Assembly (NCBI GenBank): GCA_002633025.1
Contig: NMRB01000603.1
Location: forward strand, 82,941 to 146,940
Direction of reading: 5' to 3'
DNA: 64,000 nt
Source: Notospermus geniculatus
Taxonomy: Eukaryota > Nemertea > Pilidiophora > Heteronemertea > Lineidae
Shown: positions 1-17,960 of the stretch, one piece after another
Layout: each line of letters begins with the position of its first letter
Position numbering within the stretch: the first letter of the stretch is position 1
Position numbers and translations under genes: made by a program
Notes under the pieces: generated by a model
The model's database searches: none
Seen by the model: only the letters and a program-made list of their open reading frames with translations
What the model was told of the DNA's origin: nothing

Positions 1-206
1 ATGAAAATAGTGCCTTAAAGACTTGAAGTCAACACTTTTGCAAAATGTAGGACAAACTACAAAGTTAAGTTTGATTTTTTTGTTTCTGTTTGCCTGATTT
101 TTATGTTTTTTCTAAAATTTCAGCAATGGATACACTGAATTTGGCAACTTATAGAGAGCCTGTTTCACTCCAAATCTTGGTGAGGATCTCCCGACAGCAC
201 TCTTAC

Positions 207-3000
207 CAGAACCTCCATGCTTGGAGCCTTGACAAAAATATATCTTGGATTAAGGTTGGTCTGTTTTATATTTTTTACTCCTTGCATTTCAATGTCTAAT
301 ATACAAATGCGACCCGTCTTGGCCACGTCTTCAACAGCCTTTTTACTGCAATGATAAAGAGACACACATAAAGAGAACACAGTAATTTGTGTGGCGGTCT
401 GTCTAGAAAAACCCGTCAGAAGTTGCTGAATGATCAACAAGGGCTGTCAGATTGCCTGTGCATTGATACCAGGCCTGGCTACTGTTTACCTGTTACGTAG
501 TAGGCCTACATGTTAGCTATTGAAATGTGCAGGTTCAGCAAGCCATTTAACACTTGCCTCAAATGCAACATCCGCTGGGTTTTCCTAGACCGCCATTTAA
601 GTTGTCAAATTTTCTCAGTTGTTGCAGAATTCATGACCAGTCCAGCAAATTACCTCGTTCCATAGAGATTTCCTGAAAATTCAGCCGTCTCAATAAATTC
701 ATCATTGTCTATTGCCTTCTGCATGTCCTCCCTGCTACAGAAACAGTAATCAGTCCCATGAACTTCTCCTGGTCGTGGCTTTCTTGTTGTGTCTGAAAAC
801 ACAAGATTTTATGATCAAATATCTCTTAATCCATCTCCTTTAATTCAAAAGTTGACTATGGGCAAGAGGATCACTTTGATGATTAGCATAGTTTTTTGAC
901 GCAATTGTTAGTATGATGACACAGCCCCCCCCACCATGTAATCAGTTGGAAAAATCCCTCTCAATTACACAAGACAAATATATTGCTCACCTCTCCAGAT
1001 TCAGAAATAACTTTTAATTTGCACATTGCTACTTTTGGCCGGATGTGTAGCCATGTGTTGTCATGGCAACAGCCACACACTGGTACTTCATCTCCAATCT
1101 ATCATTAATATGTCCCACTTCACTCTTGTGTAATTCGTGGTAGCAGTATCCAGTAACGTCACACAACTACGCCTTGTTTCTGCCACACAACTACGCCTCA
1201 TTTCTGAATGTGAACTGCCGGTTACTTATATTGAAGTTTGTGACTTGACCTTGCTTATTTCTGAACTTTGGCCAGTGCACAACTTCTGAAGATTTTTTCC
1301 CTCAAAGCTCGAAGCAAACAGGGGAGTTGCTGGCAAAATGACTTTTCTGGCTTCGGGTATGACTGAATCCGTCAAGTTCAACGAAAAATGTGTGGCGGTC
1401 TAGGAAAACCCATCAGAAGTCGCTGAATGATCAACAAGGGTTGTCAGATTGCCTGTGCATTGATCTGCTACTGTTTGTACATGTTAGTAGATTTCAGCTG
1501 TTGAAATGTCTCATTCTCAGTCTTATTGATGTGACATTGTGTCACGTGCTGCGGGCACCACAAACTTTGGATCAGAACCGATGTGGACAAAATGATAACA
1601 CCAGGGGCATGTTTCATAAAGCGACTTGAGGCTAATGGCTGGTACCTAACTCAATGCAGTTTACATTTGGTTAAAGGTACCATTAGCTTAAAGTCACTTT
1701 ATGAAACAGGCTCCTGATGATCAATAAACTCAGTCCATATTTCCTAATTAACGAAGGATGATTAATTAACAAGTAATATCTCATTAGAGAACTTGGCAGG
1801 AACAGAATTTCTTTGCACGGAAAAGTTTCCAAACGAGTATTTCCATTCAGAAGAACTCGTTACCAAATCAATGGGAGCATATTAATCACTCATTAATGAG
1901 AACTTGTCGGGGTCCAACGATCACTGCGAACTTCATTAACGTAAGGCTATCGATCAGATTTTTTCAGTGTGCAGAGCGGACATTTCCTGATGACATGCAA
2001 TCATTTTTAGCAGAAAAATGATGCATGCAGGGTTCGATATCAGGACTTTCATCGATAACCAACAATAATTTACCTCTGTCACTCGGAGGAACTATGTGCA
2101 AATCTATAATCAATCACACTTGCTGACTCTGTTTCGATTTTCACAGGAGAAGAAATGTCATTCTTAAATTGCCCCCATTCATGCCATTTCTTAGTATAAA
2201 TCAGGGCTGGGTTGCACAAAACTCATGTTAGCGCTAACTTGGTGTTAGCGCTAACGTTATGTTAGATGACGTAAAAAGACAATGGATTTTTACGTCATTT
2301 AACATAAAGTTAGCGCTAACACCAAGTAAAGCGCTATCGTGAGTTTTGTGCAACCGGGCCCAGGGGTAAATCTAGGCCATTTTGGAGAGGTGCTGCACTG
2401 TACCCTAAATGGGGGTGGGGTGGGTGCTGCTGTGCCCTTTTTTTAACCCCCCAGGCCCAAGATGACTTGCCCCGAAAAAAATAATTTTTTTGAGGTCCCA
2501 CTCCCAGTGTTTTTGTCATGGTCCCTTTTGGTCATATCACCTTAGAAACTGGCTTAAAATGGCTTTTGACTGGAGTTATAGACTTTTTTTACTCACAAGC
2601 TTCTCAAATTGTGTTAATAGTAGAAATTATCTTAAACCCCAATTGTCACATCTACCGCAATTTAGTTACATAACCATTACCAACTACACTCTGGGGTGTG
2701 AGGACTACATGTGCAAAAATACAGGAATTAGGGTGGTTCGAGGAAATTGCATAAGCAGCAGCAATTTTCTGACATCTCCTCAATACAGGAGTCAACATGC
2801 ACAAGTCCATGGACTTTTCTTGTACCTAATCGAATATTCTGAACTGAACATGAACATGAACATGAACACTGAACAGTCTACTTACGGGAGACACTGAACG
2901 CAAAGCAGTCCTTGTATTGGTCCATTAACCGGTGCAGGAGTGTACTTTTACCACTTCCCGACGGGCCGCTCATAACCACGGGGCGATACGGTGATGACAT
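207..3000 (-). CDS. GUK1: Guanylate kinase, first three coding exons (partial at left edge)
   Basis: Guanylate kinase transfers phosphate from ATP to GMP in the cytosol, feeding GTP and dGTP synthesis. I assembled three minus-strand coding exons: 2886-3000, 654-792 and 207-345. Their phases (1, then 2, then 0) join without a frame break, and each border has GT or AG. Exon 1 starts at the ATG at 3000 and encodes the P-loop GPSGSGKST (residues 12-20). Exon 2 encodes the GMP-binding segment [11 protein letters not shown] (residues 38-48) and ends in GNLYGTS. Exon 3 encodes the [16 protein letters not shown] core. These 131 residues align with the first two thirds of the family (about 200 aa). 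The C-terminal part, including the lid end, lies beyond position 1. The identification is firm. An upstream 5' UTR exon or mitochondrial leader cannot be excluded. Confidence 0.95.
389..530 (+). repeat. Dispersed repeat, copy 1 (guanylate kinase intron 2)
   Basis: This stretch is closely repeated, in the same orientation, at 1389-1512 in intron 1 of the same gene. The shared core runs from GTGTGGCGGTCT through TGCCTGTGCATTGAT and into CTACTGTTT and ATGTTAG. It fills much of the 308-bp intron 2. It has no visible terminal repeats, so the type of element is unknown. Confidence 0.7.
1389..1512 (+). repeat. Dispersed repeat, copy 2 (guanylate kinase intron 1)
   Basis: Second copy of the repeat at 389-530, with scattered substitutions and one deletion of roughly 10 bp. 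The open frame across it is not a gene. Confidence 0.7.
1602..1715. mobile_element. Short foldback MITE (GTTTCATAAAG ends)
   Basis: Arms at 1611-1650 and 1669-1708 are inverted copies, reading GTTTCATAAAGCGACTT outward and AAGTCACTTTATGAAAC on the far side. A degenerate relative with similar internal sequence (GCTAATGGTACCTTTAACCA) lies at 52599-52690. Non-coding. Confidence 0.7.
2202..2363. mobile_element. Palindromic MITE (GGTTGCACAAAACTC ends)
   Basis: Two arms of about 70 bp (2204-2274 and 2288-2362) are near-perfect reverse complements around a loop of about 13 bp. GTTAGCGCTAAC, itself a perfect 12-bp palindrome, occurs twice in the left arm. The element lies in intron 1 of guanylate kinase. 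Confidence 0.8.
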
Positions 3001-3719
3001 GGTGAGTTTTTGTAAAATGCTTAGCACTTCAGACCCGACAGCTGTAATGGATAAAGGCGATGCCTCAGTCAGGGTGAAGTGAGATCAAAAACTAGAGAAA
3101 AGCAGACTTTCAAAATTCTGCAACAATACAATAAGTTCAAATGCATTCCTATCCAATGTGTAATCTTGTACATACATGTAGCTAACTTTTGACATGCTTT
3201 TCCAGTGCTTTATTTACAATGTAGTAGCTACTAGGGTAGGTGGACCAAATAGGCCCAAAAGCAATTACATATGATTTCAACTCACGCCGTACATGTGACC
3301 CTTCTTGACAATGACTTGTTCTAAAGAATAAGCCTACATGCAGGGCAGTACCGGGTATACAAACAAATTGCTGTGGGTGAGGTTCCCACTCAGTCTGACA
3401 GTTTCAGCCCCAGACAGCTTAATCTGGAGCCCTCAACTCTGAGGGCTGTTTTTTTGAACAACCAAGTCAAGGTGGAACTGAGCTGTCTTGCACAATATGC
3501 CAGACCTATATTTCAAATACAATGTCCCGAAATTGAAGGGTGGGTCCCATCTCCCCAGGAAAAACACTGTTCAAATAAAACAAACATTGATTACAAGGGA
3601 AGGTGACACGGGTCCCCTTGTTCCAATACATGTAGCTGTGTATGGTGTTCTAATTACTAAATACGTGTAAATGCTGAAAGCATGAAACGTTTTGCAATCA
3701 GCAAAAGATAAGGGACAGT

Positions 3720-3925
3720 GTTCTGGCCAGAAATTTTTCCAATCAGGGTGGGATTACTGCATTTTCCCTAGATTTTCAAACAGGGTGGGAGTGAAATTCA
3801 AACAGGGTGGTGTAAATAGAAAATGCATTGAAAGCTACATTTTTAAATTAAACAGGGTGGTAAAAATTTGAACCGGGTGGTAAAATGAGCTCTGAATTTT
3901 GAACAGGGTGGTACCACCCTGTGAA
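3720..3925. repeat. Degenerate AACAGGGTGGTAAA-type repeat
   Basis: The phrase CAGGGTGG or a close variant recurs about six times at irregular 25 to 60 bp spacing. The last copy folds back on itself (CAGGGTGGTACCACCCTG). Non-coding. Confidence 0.6.
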
Positions 3926-4863
3926 ACTGGCCTGGCTAGAACACAGAGAACACAACGAACAGAAAAGAAAAGTATGGTAAGCCGATACAAACCTGTGAAA
4001 AAGATGATGTGCTCTGGTGATAACGACTTGAATTTGTGAGAAACAAATCAGGAATATCGGGAAGTTACTCGAAAAGGAATGTCCCATTTTGTTACAAGGG
4101 GTGGAAGGGGATGTGGATTTATGAATTGTCACTGTCACGCCATCCTGAGGTAATGACTGTATCTGCTGTGGTTTCTAGCACCTGCTTCGTCATTGCAATC
4201 TGCAGTGACGTAGGGAGTGACCCGGAAGAACCACATGCCAGGATTTCATTACGTCAGGATGTGGTACTGTCGTACTGGTGACATAGGTGTAGAAGTGTGA
4301 TAGGCGTGATTTGTAGGGAGGTATCAAAATCACCTCTTCATACATTTTTTGTCATAGGACGAAATGGGCGGTGGTTTATAAATTGCATGAAATATACAAG
4401 AGCGAATAGATGACATTTATTTTAGGCAGTGTTTCTGCCACGAGGGTATTACTAGGGAAGGTAGTACCCTCAAATGAACAGAAAGAGGGCCACTTTCATG
4501 GGTTTTTGCCACCTAAAAAAAGTAGGCCTACAAGTACCGGGTACGGGTGTACCTAAAAAATTTTTCTAGCAGAGGCCCTGTTTGGCTAATGCGAAAATCA
4601 AAGCAGCAACAGTCTAATGTCACCAGACGTGCCAGAATGGACCATTATGGATCTACAACATCTAAAATCATTGAAATAGTGACCGTCATCTTATAATACT
4701 CCCCCTAAGCCTTCACTTGGGGAAGAATGATTCAAAAAATATTCAGTACATGTCTTACCTGAGTGTCATAGAGTAAAAATGATTTTAAATGGCAAAATAA
4801 CCTACCTATCTGGACTATCTATAGTGTCAAAAAATGTCCCACTTAGATATTTTTTGAACTTTA

Positions 4864-4984
4864 CGGGCCGTATTTTAGAACGTTCCTTAACGTTAAGGTC
4901 AACCTTAAGTCTATTGTAAAATCATTGAGAACAATAGATTTAAGGTGGACCATAATGTTAAGGGACGTTCTAAAATACGGCCCT
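4864..4984. mobile_element. Foldback MITE (GGGCCGTATTTTAGAACG ends)
   Basis: The left end GGGCCGTATTTTAGAACGTT is inverted at the right end (ACGTTCTAAAATACGGCCC), with arms of about 50 bp. Related elements with similar ends occur at 17823-17946 and 52063-52182. Two more distant ones lie at 55150-55258 and 55259-55372. All share the plan of a GGxCCGTAT-type tip, an AAG/CTT-rich arm and a short loop. Confidence 0.8.
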
Positions 4985-7096
4985 GCGTAACATCATAGTG
5001 TACATAGTGTATTATTAGGGCAGTTTGGTTGTCTCGCTAAGGTCACTAAACCCAGAAATAGTCCTGTATCGGCCTATATTTTTTGACATGAATGACCACT
5101 TGACCAGTGGGCATTGCGATAGGACTTCACATTTACATGTAGGTAGCATGTCAGATCAGTGCATGGTGTGCTGAAAATTAGGGTATCCAAGGCCAGCCAT
5201 GTCCACCATGTACATGTATGTAAACAGGGAGACAAAAAGGGCAAAATACCGCAAAACATTAGGGTACATGTACATGTAGGTAAGGGGAAGGCCATTCTCG
5301 GGTTTGGTCTTGATTAATTTGTGCCCTCTAGTGGATCTTCATCCCATTTGCTCCAAATCCCAAGGGCCTAGAATTTCCTCACTCGTCAAGTCAAAAGCGT
5401 AATTCATAGCGGTTGGATTTGAGAGATGGAATTCTCTGAGGTAACTACGGTAAAGAAGACTCTGAGAAACATACAGTGGAACCTCCCTCTGTAATCAGGA
5501 CACCTCAGTTAAGGACAACATCTGTCCGTCCCGAAGGTGTCCTTATTAGCGAGGTTCCAATGTACTTTATTTGGTTCATGCTTGCATGCATGGAATTGCC
5601 AACTGGGTATGGGCATGCGAGGTGTGAGGAGTGACAGGTCACATGCCAGTGCTAGGCCAGGGGATGGAACATCACACCCAATAGATGAGCCACTTATAGT
5701 AGAGACTGTGTCACTGTCAGGGTGTACGGCATGCATGGTGCAGGCTTCAATCAAGTGACACATAGCTAATCTTGCTGGTAAAACCCTGGGCAATCTCATC
5801 GAAGCTAACAAAGTTTACTACCTAAAAGCACATGCATGACACTTTAACAATGAAGAGCAAAGCACGGCACATCGCAGCATTTTTAGGCGGAGCAAACTTC
5901 CGGACAAACATGTTACATGCTTAGAAAACTCATGATCGGATCTGATTGTCACTAGATTGGGGTTATCTAGGCATTGGGCTTATTTGTCTTTGTCTTTTGG
6001 TTCGGTTTTTAACTTGCATATTGATGAAACCTTCGTGGGTATTCTGACGTGATAAAATGCAAGCGTGGCTTCTATTCTAGACATACCGGTACATGTAGGC
6101 ACGAAAACACCACAGTGATCATGGCAACAATGTTAAATATGACTATTAGGTACTCAAAGCCAAGGCAAACATGCCTTCATTGTCAGGTGTACATGCCATG
6201 CAAGTAGGAAGAGTTACCACTGCACCAGGACTGAGCACAAATCAATCAAGACCATGCATTTCCAGTGTCATGGGAAGAGATAGACATCAGGGCCAAAACA
6301 AGGTTAAACTCTATATCTACCCTTAAAGTTAAGGAATGGTGACGTTGCTTCCAGCCATACTGCCCTTCCAGTCCCCCTGCAAGCTGCAAAACAAGCTAGG
6401 ATAAGATGGGCATTCGATGACAACTCAATTTTTTTGGCTGTGGAAATAGTTGTGGGGACCAGCAACACGTATATGTAATCAAGTGCAACCACATGAAGCT
6501 GATCACAGAAAATTTTGTTTGGAAGCAGAGCACCTTACATCCTAGAATAAGATGCATTTTTACCAAAGGTTTTGTTACATTTACATGTATTCATGGTTCA
6601 TTTTTATGGGGGCCTCATATACAGTCAAACATTCAAAAAAAAATGATCGCTTTGAACTTGTGAAGAGTGAAATTGGTGAAACACAAGGAAGATGAGACAT
6701 GAACAACAAAAATAGGCAACAGAATTCAAGACACTGAATATCATCGAAAAAGGGTTTAGCCTGGTGTTTTTTGTTACCAGGCATTTGCCAATGTTTGAGA
6801 TCAACTTAAAATTAGCCTGGGCTTTAATGAGCCAGGAATTGGTGAATGGAGCTATCATCATGAATATCTCTATTTGGCAAATCAGTGTCTGATATCCTGC
6901 AGAATGCATCACAACATCAGTGTTCTCCACACCCGTGGAGAACACTGCGACATGTCCATCTTTCTCAACTCTCACCTCTGACAGTCATGATAACTGATCT
7001 TACAAAGGCATATGAAGAATCTATGATGTACGAAGCCATTTCAAGAACTGCTTAAAAACAATGGCAGGCTGAAAATTAATGATTTTTAGTTTTTAA

Positions 7097-7672
7097 TAGA
7101 CAGATTGCCAAAGTCGGCCATGTTGGACCAAAAGGCAACAACAAACACTGAATGTACAGTGAATGTATACCATTGATGTACAGCATGTTTTAAAATGTGC
7201 AAAAACATAAAAGTTTGCCATGAAAATGTCTCAGATAACATAACCATCAGTAATAATACATCAATATGCACTAAGCCTTGGCTTACTTTTGGTAAAATAA
7301 TAATTCAGAAAAGAAAAAACAGACTTTTGTTGCTTAACCAACCTTGGGTCCAGGTTTGTGAATCATCATGATTCCACACTGTGCAGTGGGATAGGACCAA
7401 CACACCTGGAGCTGAGCTTTGGCATAAAAAAAGGCATAATAAAAGTCTTTTAAAACTTTTAGTGGGAAATATCTGCAAACATTTGGGCCTGGGCATGGTT
7501 CATAACACAGGTAGCATTGCTGAGGAGGTGTTTATTTTGTAACTTTTCATGAAAGTTTTGTGTAAATTGCAGGTTTTAAAACATGCTGTATATCAATGGT
7601 GTACATTCACTGTACATTCAGTGTTTGTTATTGCCTTTTGGTCCAACATGGCCGACTTTGGCAATCTGTCTA
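7097..7672. mobile_element. Inverted-repeat element, about 575 bp
   Basis: TAGACAGATTGCC at 7097 is inverted as GGCAATCTGTCTA ending at 7672. The arms of about 100 bp continue inward through GGCCATGTTGGACCAAAAGG and the block that spells TTTTAAAACATGCTGTA. The interior has no coding sequence I recognise. Confidence 0.75.
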
Positions 7673-8466
7673 GGCCTATATGAAAGTTAGGAACAGCCCC
7701 CACGACATGTTCCACTTAGGGCTTCCAAACCGAATGCCTAGGCCTAGTACTAGTAGTCTAATTTAAGAGGCGGACCAGGCTTAGGGTGCCTAGGCCTATT
7801 ATGTAACAGCAGACACATGACTGGGCCTATAGGCCTATACTCATGATGTCATGTACATACAACACTAACAGTACATACAGGCCTACATGCATTGCAGTGC
7901 ACATGTTACGTGCATCATCATGTGCATTGACGAACTGTCATCCATCTCGCCCATTTTTGATTGCAAAATAAATGGGGAAATCGGTCATGATTGCGTAATT
8001 TTTGTTCACTGACATGAAGACACAATTTAAACACATCGTACCTGCAGGTGCGAATCGCCTTAGGGCAAAGGTTAAGAGCATAAATGGACCAAAATTGGGA
8101 ATTTTCGGGGGCGAATGCAGCCCACAAATTACGACCGCTTTGTGATAGAATGGGAAACTTGACTTTTAGAAAATTATAATTATTCGTCATACTTTTAGAT
8201 CCCAAACTTCGTCTTCAAACACATCTTTTAATAACATTTAAAAAATTAATGAATATTTATTTCGGCCAAAAACATAAATATTCAATCGATAGATGTCGTA
8301 ATCAGTTTGATCATTTTACAATAGGTGGCGCAGCACTCATTTCGATTTCTGGAACAATATCCGCATTTCTTGCTCATAAAAACAGCCAAAATCGCTAAAT
8401 TCATTCTGATAGATAAAGCAGTGATGTAGCCAAAGTACAGCTAAAGGTACCTGGAGTGTTTCAGCC

Positions 8467-14448
<5,982 letters not shown>

Positions 14449-14900
14449 AATGAAGAATCGTATAAGAATGCTGTATATTAAAATGGCTTCAGCAAGTACA
14501 TTTTTCAAGCAAGGCAACCAGTATGTTCAAAACGAATGGTGGGATAGAATCTAATGCCCCCTCCACCCTGCTTGTCAAGGGTCTAGGTGTCTAGAGTCTA
14601 ATTAAATGGTGCCGTGTAATTTGTAGGCCTACATGTAAATAAATTAAGTCTCTCTGGAGTTAACTTGAAGGGTGCCATAAAGGTATTGTTTGGGGGATTC
14701 TATTCTATGGCACCAGCATTATGTAATCTATTCACTTCATGATTTAATAGTGCTCCGATTTATGGGCACAGAATGACGAATGTAGGTATCAGTTTAAAAG
14801 TGGTGATCATATTTATTCATCAGTAAATTTCATGAATATTATTATGTAAATTTTGTATTATAAATTGTACAAAAATTTAAAATAAATCACAGAAAAATTA
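14449..14900 (+). promoter_or_regulatory. Beclin 1 3' UTR with two AATAAA poly(A) signals
   Basis: After the TGA at 14446-14448 there are AATAAA hexamers at 14638-14643 and 14881-14886. The second is the likelier main signal because an AT-rich stretch precedes it and repeat DNA follows soon after. The exact cleavage site is not visible. Confidence 0.55.
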
Positions 14901-15030
14901 TGCTAAAAAAGCTTTTTTGTTTGTTTCTGTAGAGCCAGCAAAAATGCTGCCAAGTTCAGCCCAACGGGTGGTTATGTAGTTTCACTAACTTTAATGATGG
15001 TGTATAGCATTCGTTCTACCTTCTATGTTA

Positions 15031-15412
15031 CAGGCCTTTAGATTCCCCCAAAACGACGCCGTTATACGGTGTCGCCCAAATTCCCACTAATGAATGTCCC
15101 CAAAATCGGTGTCCCCAAATTCAGCCCCTCCAGAAAACAAAAACTCCATGAAGAAACAAAGCTTTGTCATTTTAAGTTTTTCCCGAGAGCTAATTGCTCT
15201 CCTAGCACTTCTAAGGAGTGTAATAAATAGCTCTCCTGCAGTTTTCAAACATGAAGGACGGGATTTTCTTTATTTCTATGACTCTCATAACTACAAAACC
15301 CAGTCTCCTTGGTGACTGATGGCTTCGAGATGGAGATGAATATGCGACGAAATGTCCCCAAAATAAGGTAAAAAATAGAGGGTGTCTGGACTTAGGGGAA
15401 TCTAAAGGCCTG
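15031..15412. mobile_element. MITE with 18-bp perfect terminal repeats and 5-bp target duplication
   Basis: CAGGCCTTTAGATTCCCC at 15031-15048 is perfectly inverted at 15395-15412. TGTTA flanks both sides (15026-15030 and 15413-15417), a clean 5-bp target-site duplication. The 382-bp interior has no conserved coding sequence; the open frame in it is chance. CAGG..CCTG tips with a 5-bp duplication are also seen at 30813-31086. Confidence 0.85.
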
Positions 15413-15529
15413 TGTTATATCCCCTCCGTGATCAGCTGCTATTTGGGACCAAAAGCTGATCACAGCTTTGTTTAGTGTGGTGTGTATGTTGTCCAATTCA
15501 TATTGATATATCCCGCCCACGGGACGCCC

Positions 15530-15640
15530 GTGTAGGAACTCGTGTAACCCCGTATTATAGGCCTATACCTCGTGCAGGAACTAGTGTAACCCCCCGTATA
15601 GCCCGTGCAGGACCTAGTGTAACCCCCTTAGTAGTAGAGG
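15530..15640. repeat. Short tandem repeat (CGTGCAGGAACTAGTGTAAC type)
   Basis: About three imperfect units of 30-40 bp, each with CGTG(T/C)AGGA and GTGTAACCCC. Non-coding. Confidence 0.6.
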
Positions 15641-15696
15641 AGCATGTTAGAGGTTTATTTTGTGTTGCACACAAACATCTCGTAATGCCCCAATCT

Positions 15697-16574
15697 ATGG
15701 AGTGCCGATTGCTTCAAAAATTCGACATTTTGAATATTTATAACTTGAAACAATATATTTTTTAGATGTTCAATGATTTTTCTGTAATTTTAATCTTAAT
15801 ATATAATTCCATCTTGTAAATTTAATTCGAGACTTAAACAAACGTAACCAGAGGACTTCAGGATATAATTCGAACCTGAAATATATAATTCGAAACTGAA
15901 AATATATAATTCCACATTTTGAAAATATATAATTCCACATTTTGAAAATATATAATTCCACATTTTGAAAANNNNNNNNNNNNNNNNNNNNNNNNNNNNN
16001 NNNNNNNNNNNNNNNNNNNNNNNNNNNNNNNNNNNNNNNNNNNNNNNNNNNNNNNNNNNNNNNNNNNNNNNNNNNNNNNNNNNNNNNNNNNNNNNNNNNN
16101 NNNNNNNNNNNNNNNNNNNNNNNNNNNNNNNNNNNNNNNNNNNNNNNNNNNNNNNNNNNNNNNNNNNNNNNNNNNNNNNNNNNNNNNNNNNNNNNNNNNN
16201 NNNNNNNNNNNNNNNNNNNNNNNNNNNNNNNNNNNNNNNNNNNNNNNNNNNNNNNNNNNNNNNNNNNNNNNNNNNNNNNNNNNNNNNNNNNNNNNNNNNN
16301 NNNNNNNNNNNNNNNNNNNNTATTTTCAAAATGTGGAATTATATATTTTCAAAATGTGGAATTATATATTTTCAGTTTCGAATTATATATTTCAGGTTCG
16401 AATTATATCCTGAAGTCCTCTGGTTACGTTTGTTTAAGTCTCGAATTAAATTTACAAGATGGAATTATATATTAAGATTAAAATTACAGAAAAATCATTG
16501 AACATCTAAAAAATATATTGTTTCAAGTTATAAATATTCAAAATGTCGAATTTTTGAAGCAATCGGCACTCCAT
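15697..16574. mobile_element. Large palindrome, about 0.88 kb, with assembly gap at its centre
   Basis: The left arm 15697-15971 (275 bp) and right arm 16321-16574 (254 bp) are essentially exact reverse complements, starting ATGGAGTGCCGATTGC. They are separated by 349 Ns. The arm tips next to the gap carry a tandem 23-bp unit (AATATATAATTCCACATTTT core). The open frames through the Ns are meaningless. It is either a foldback element with a minisatellite centre or an assembly mirror artefact. Confidence 0.85.
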
Positions 16575-16579
16575 ACCAA

Positions 16580-16802
16580 TCACACTGAGCTAGTTCTCAG
16601 TACGTTCTTGAAAATTTTGCCGAACATGCTCAAACTGTGAACGGAGTGGCAAATTTTTTTTTACAGTCTTTTTACGAACTTTATGGACGGGAAGAGTGCT
16701 CAAGAACATCGACGCATTATTTGGCCAAGGGTTATACGTTTTAGCCCGTTTTACGATTTTTTTAGGACGGGGCAGGACGTTTTGAGAACTACTTCAGTGT
16801 GA
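16580..16802. mobile_element. MITE (TCACACTGAGCTAGTTCTCA ends)
   Basis: TCACACTGAGCTAGTTCTCA at 16580 pairs with TGAGAACTACTTCAGTGTGA ending at 16802, about 25 bp of imperfect inverted terminus around a 170-bp interior with no coding sequence. It abuts the big palindrome on its left. Confidence 0.7.
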
Positions 16803-17260
16803 TGTCCAACCATTTGTAGGCAACCAACTGGTCGCTCTACATGCGGAACAAACTTTCGCGCGAAGCGGGGGATGGCTTTATAAAAGTCCATGCATTTCTT
16901 GATATTTCAGGAAGTCCTTCAAAAGAATCAACAACAATAATTCATACAAAATTCTTTATACATGTAATATCTTTAACAACAAGCTGTGATCACATACCGG
17001 TACTACAATTAATACTCAACATATTCCTGTACTCATTCTTATACTCGTCTGCACGTATATTACTGTATTCACATAGAATTTGCAATTATATATTTTACAC
17101 GAATGTGCAAAGATATACATACATGTACACATATACAAATTAATAATGACATTATTTAATATTTAATAATAACATGTATTTTTACATCGATTATCATCAT
17201 TGAGAGCACCTTTGCTCAACATCTAACCTGAAATAAGGAGAAAGCATAGCCTTGATAGTT

Positions 17261-17617
17261 AGGCCTTTTATTTTTTATTAGTTGGTTTACGAAATAAATT
17301 CCAGAAAGACTGAGGCAGGAGGGAGGAAAAAAAATAAAAATAAAGATCCTTCAGCTCAGCTTTTTTCAAATAAATCCTGAAAGGCTGAGGCAGGAGGGAG
17401 GAAAACATTTTTAAAATATCCTTCAGCTCAGCTTTTTAAAAATACAAACTGATGGATTGCCAAAAAATCCCATGATTTTATTTTTTTCCTGTGGGGGGAT
17501 ACAATAGTGGGTCGGAGGAAATAAAAAAGAAGAAAAATTTCAACTTTATTTTTTTTTCTGAAATCAGGAAATCCAACGTCGGCGGTTTCGTAAACCAACT
17601 ATTAAAAAAAGGCCTTA
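17261..17617. mobile_element. MITE (AGGCCTTTTA..TTGGTTTACGAAA ends) with internal duplication
   Basis: Terminal arms of about 32 bp: AGTTGGTTTACGAAA on the left and TTTCGTAAACCAACT on the right, each capped by AGGCCTT/AAGGCCT. The interior has a tandem pair of about 80 bp (GACTGAGGCAGGAGGGAGG and CCTTCAGCTCAGCTTTT repeated). Confidence 0.75.
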
Positions 17618-17822
17618 TAGGCCCAGCCACCATGTCCTATGGGTAAAATATTAGCTGAGGAAATAATATATAAAGCACCTTCTGATAGGCCTACTGCATG
17701 AAGTGGCTTCTCCACTCCCGACGGTTGGTTTCTAGTAATCACTAGGGAGTGATTACTCGGGAGTAACTGAGTCATGGTTTCTTGATTTCTGTCGACGTTC
17801 ATGGTGATTGCATTTAAAACTA

Positions 17823-17946
17823 TGGCCCGTATTTTAGAATGCTCCTCAACGTAAACGAGTGTCCTCAAGGCTATTGTTCTCCTGTTGAGAACAATAGCCT
17901 TGAAGGGAACTCCTTTACGTTGAGGAGCATTCTAAAATACGGGCCT
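17823..17946. mobile_element. Foldback MITE, relative of 4864-4984
   Basis: GCCCGTATTTTAGAATGCTC and GAGCATTCTAAAATACGGGC cap two arms of about 50 bp around a short loop; CTATTGTTCTC and GAGAACAATAG pair near the centre. Confidence 0.8.
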
Positions 17947-17960
17947 ACACCTTTTGGCAG

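Larger units (their letters stand above)
3001..8466. other. Divergent intergenic region between guanylate kinase and Beclin 1
   Basis: The two genes are transcribed away from each other, so this 5.5 kb should hold both promoters. No open frame here reads like a conserved protein. It contains degenerate AACAGGGTGGTAAA-type repeats (3720-3925), a foldback at 4864-4984, a repeat fragment around 5505-5565 (related wording at 48340-48410), a long inverted repeat at 7097-7672, and many ACATGTAC and TAGGCCTA words. I found no convincing TATA box directly before either start. Confidence 0.6.

Noticed and set aside
90-299. Plus-strand frame at the left edge
   Set aside because: It is the shadow of guanylate kinase exon 3 on the opposite strand.
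6625-6975. 116-codon minus-strand frame
   Set aside because: Irregular composition, no homology recognised, and no splice or promoter support.
15796-16501. 177-178 codon frames across the N gap
   Set aside because: Most of the translated length is Ns; the rest is the palindrome arms.
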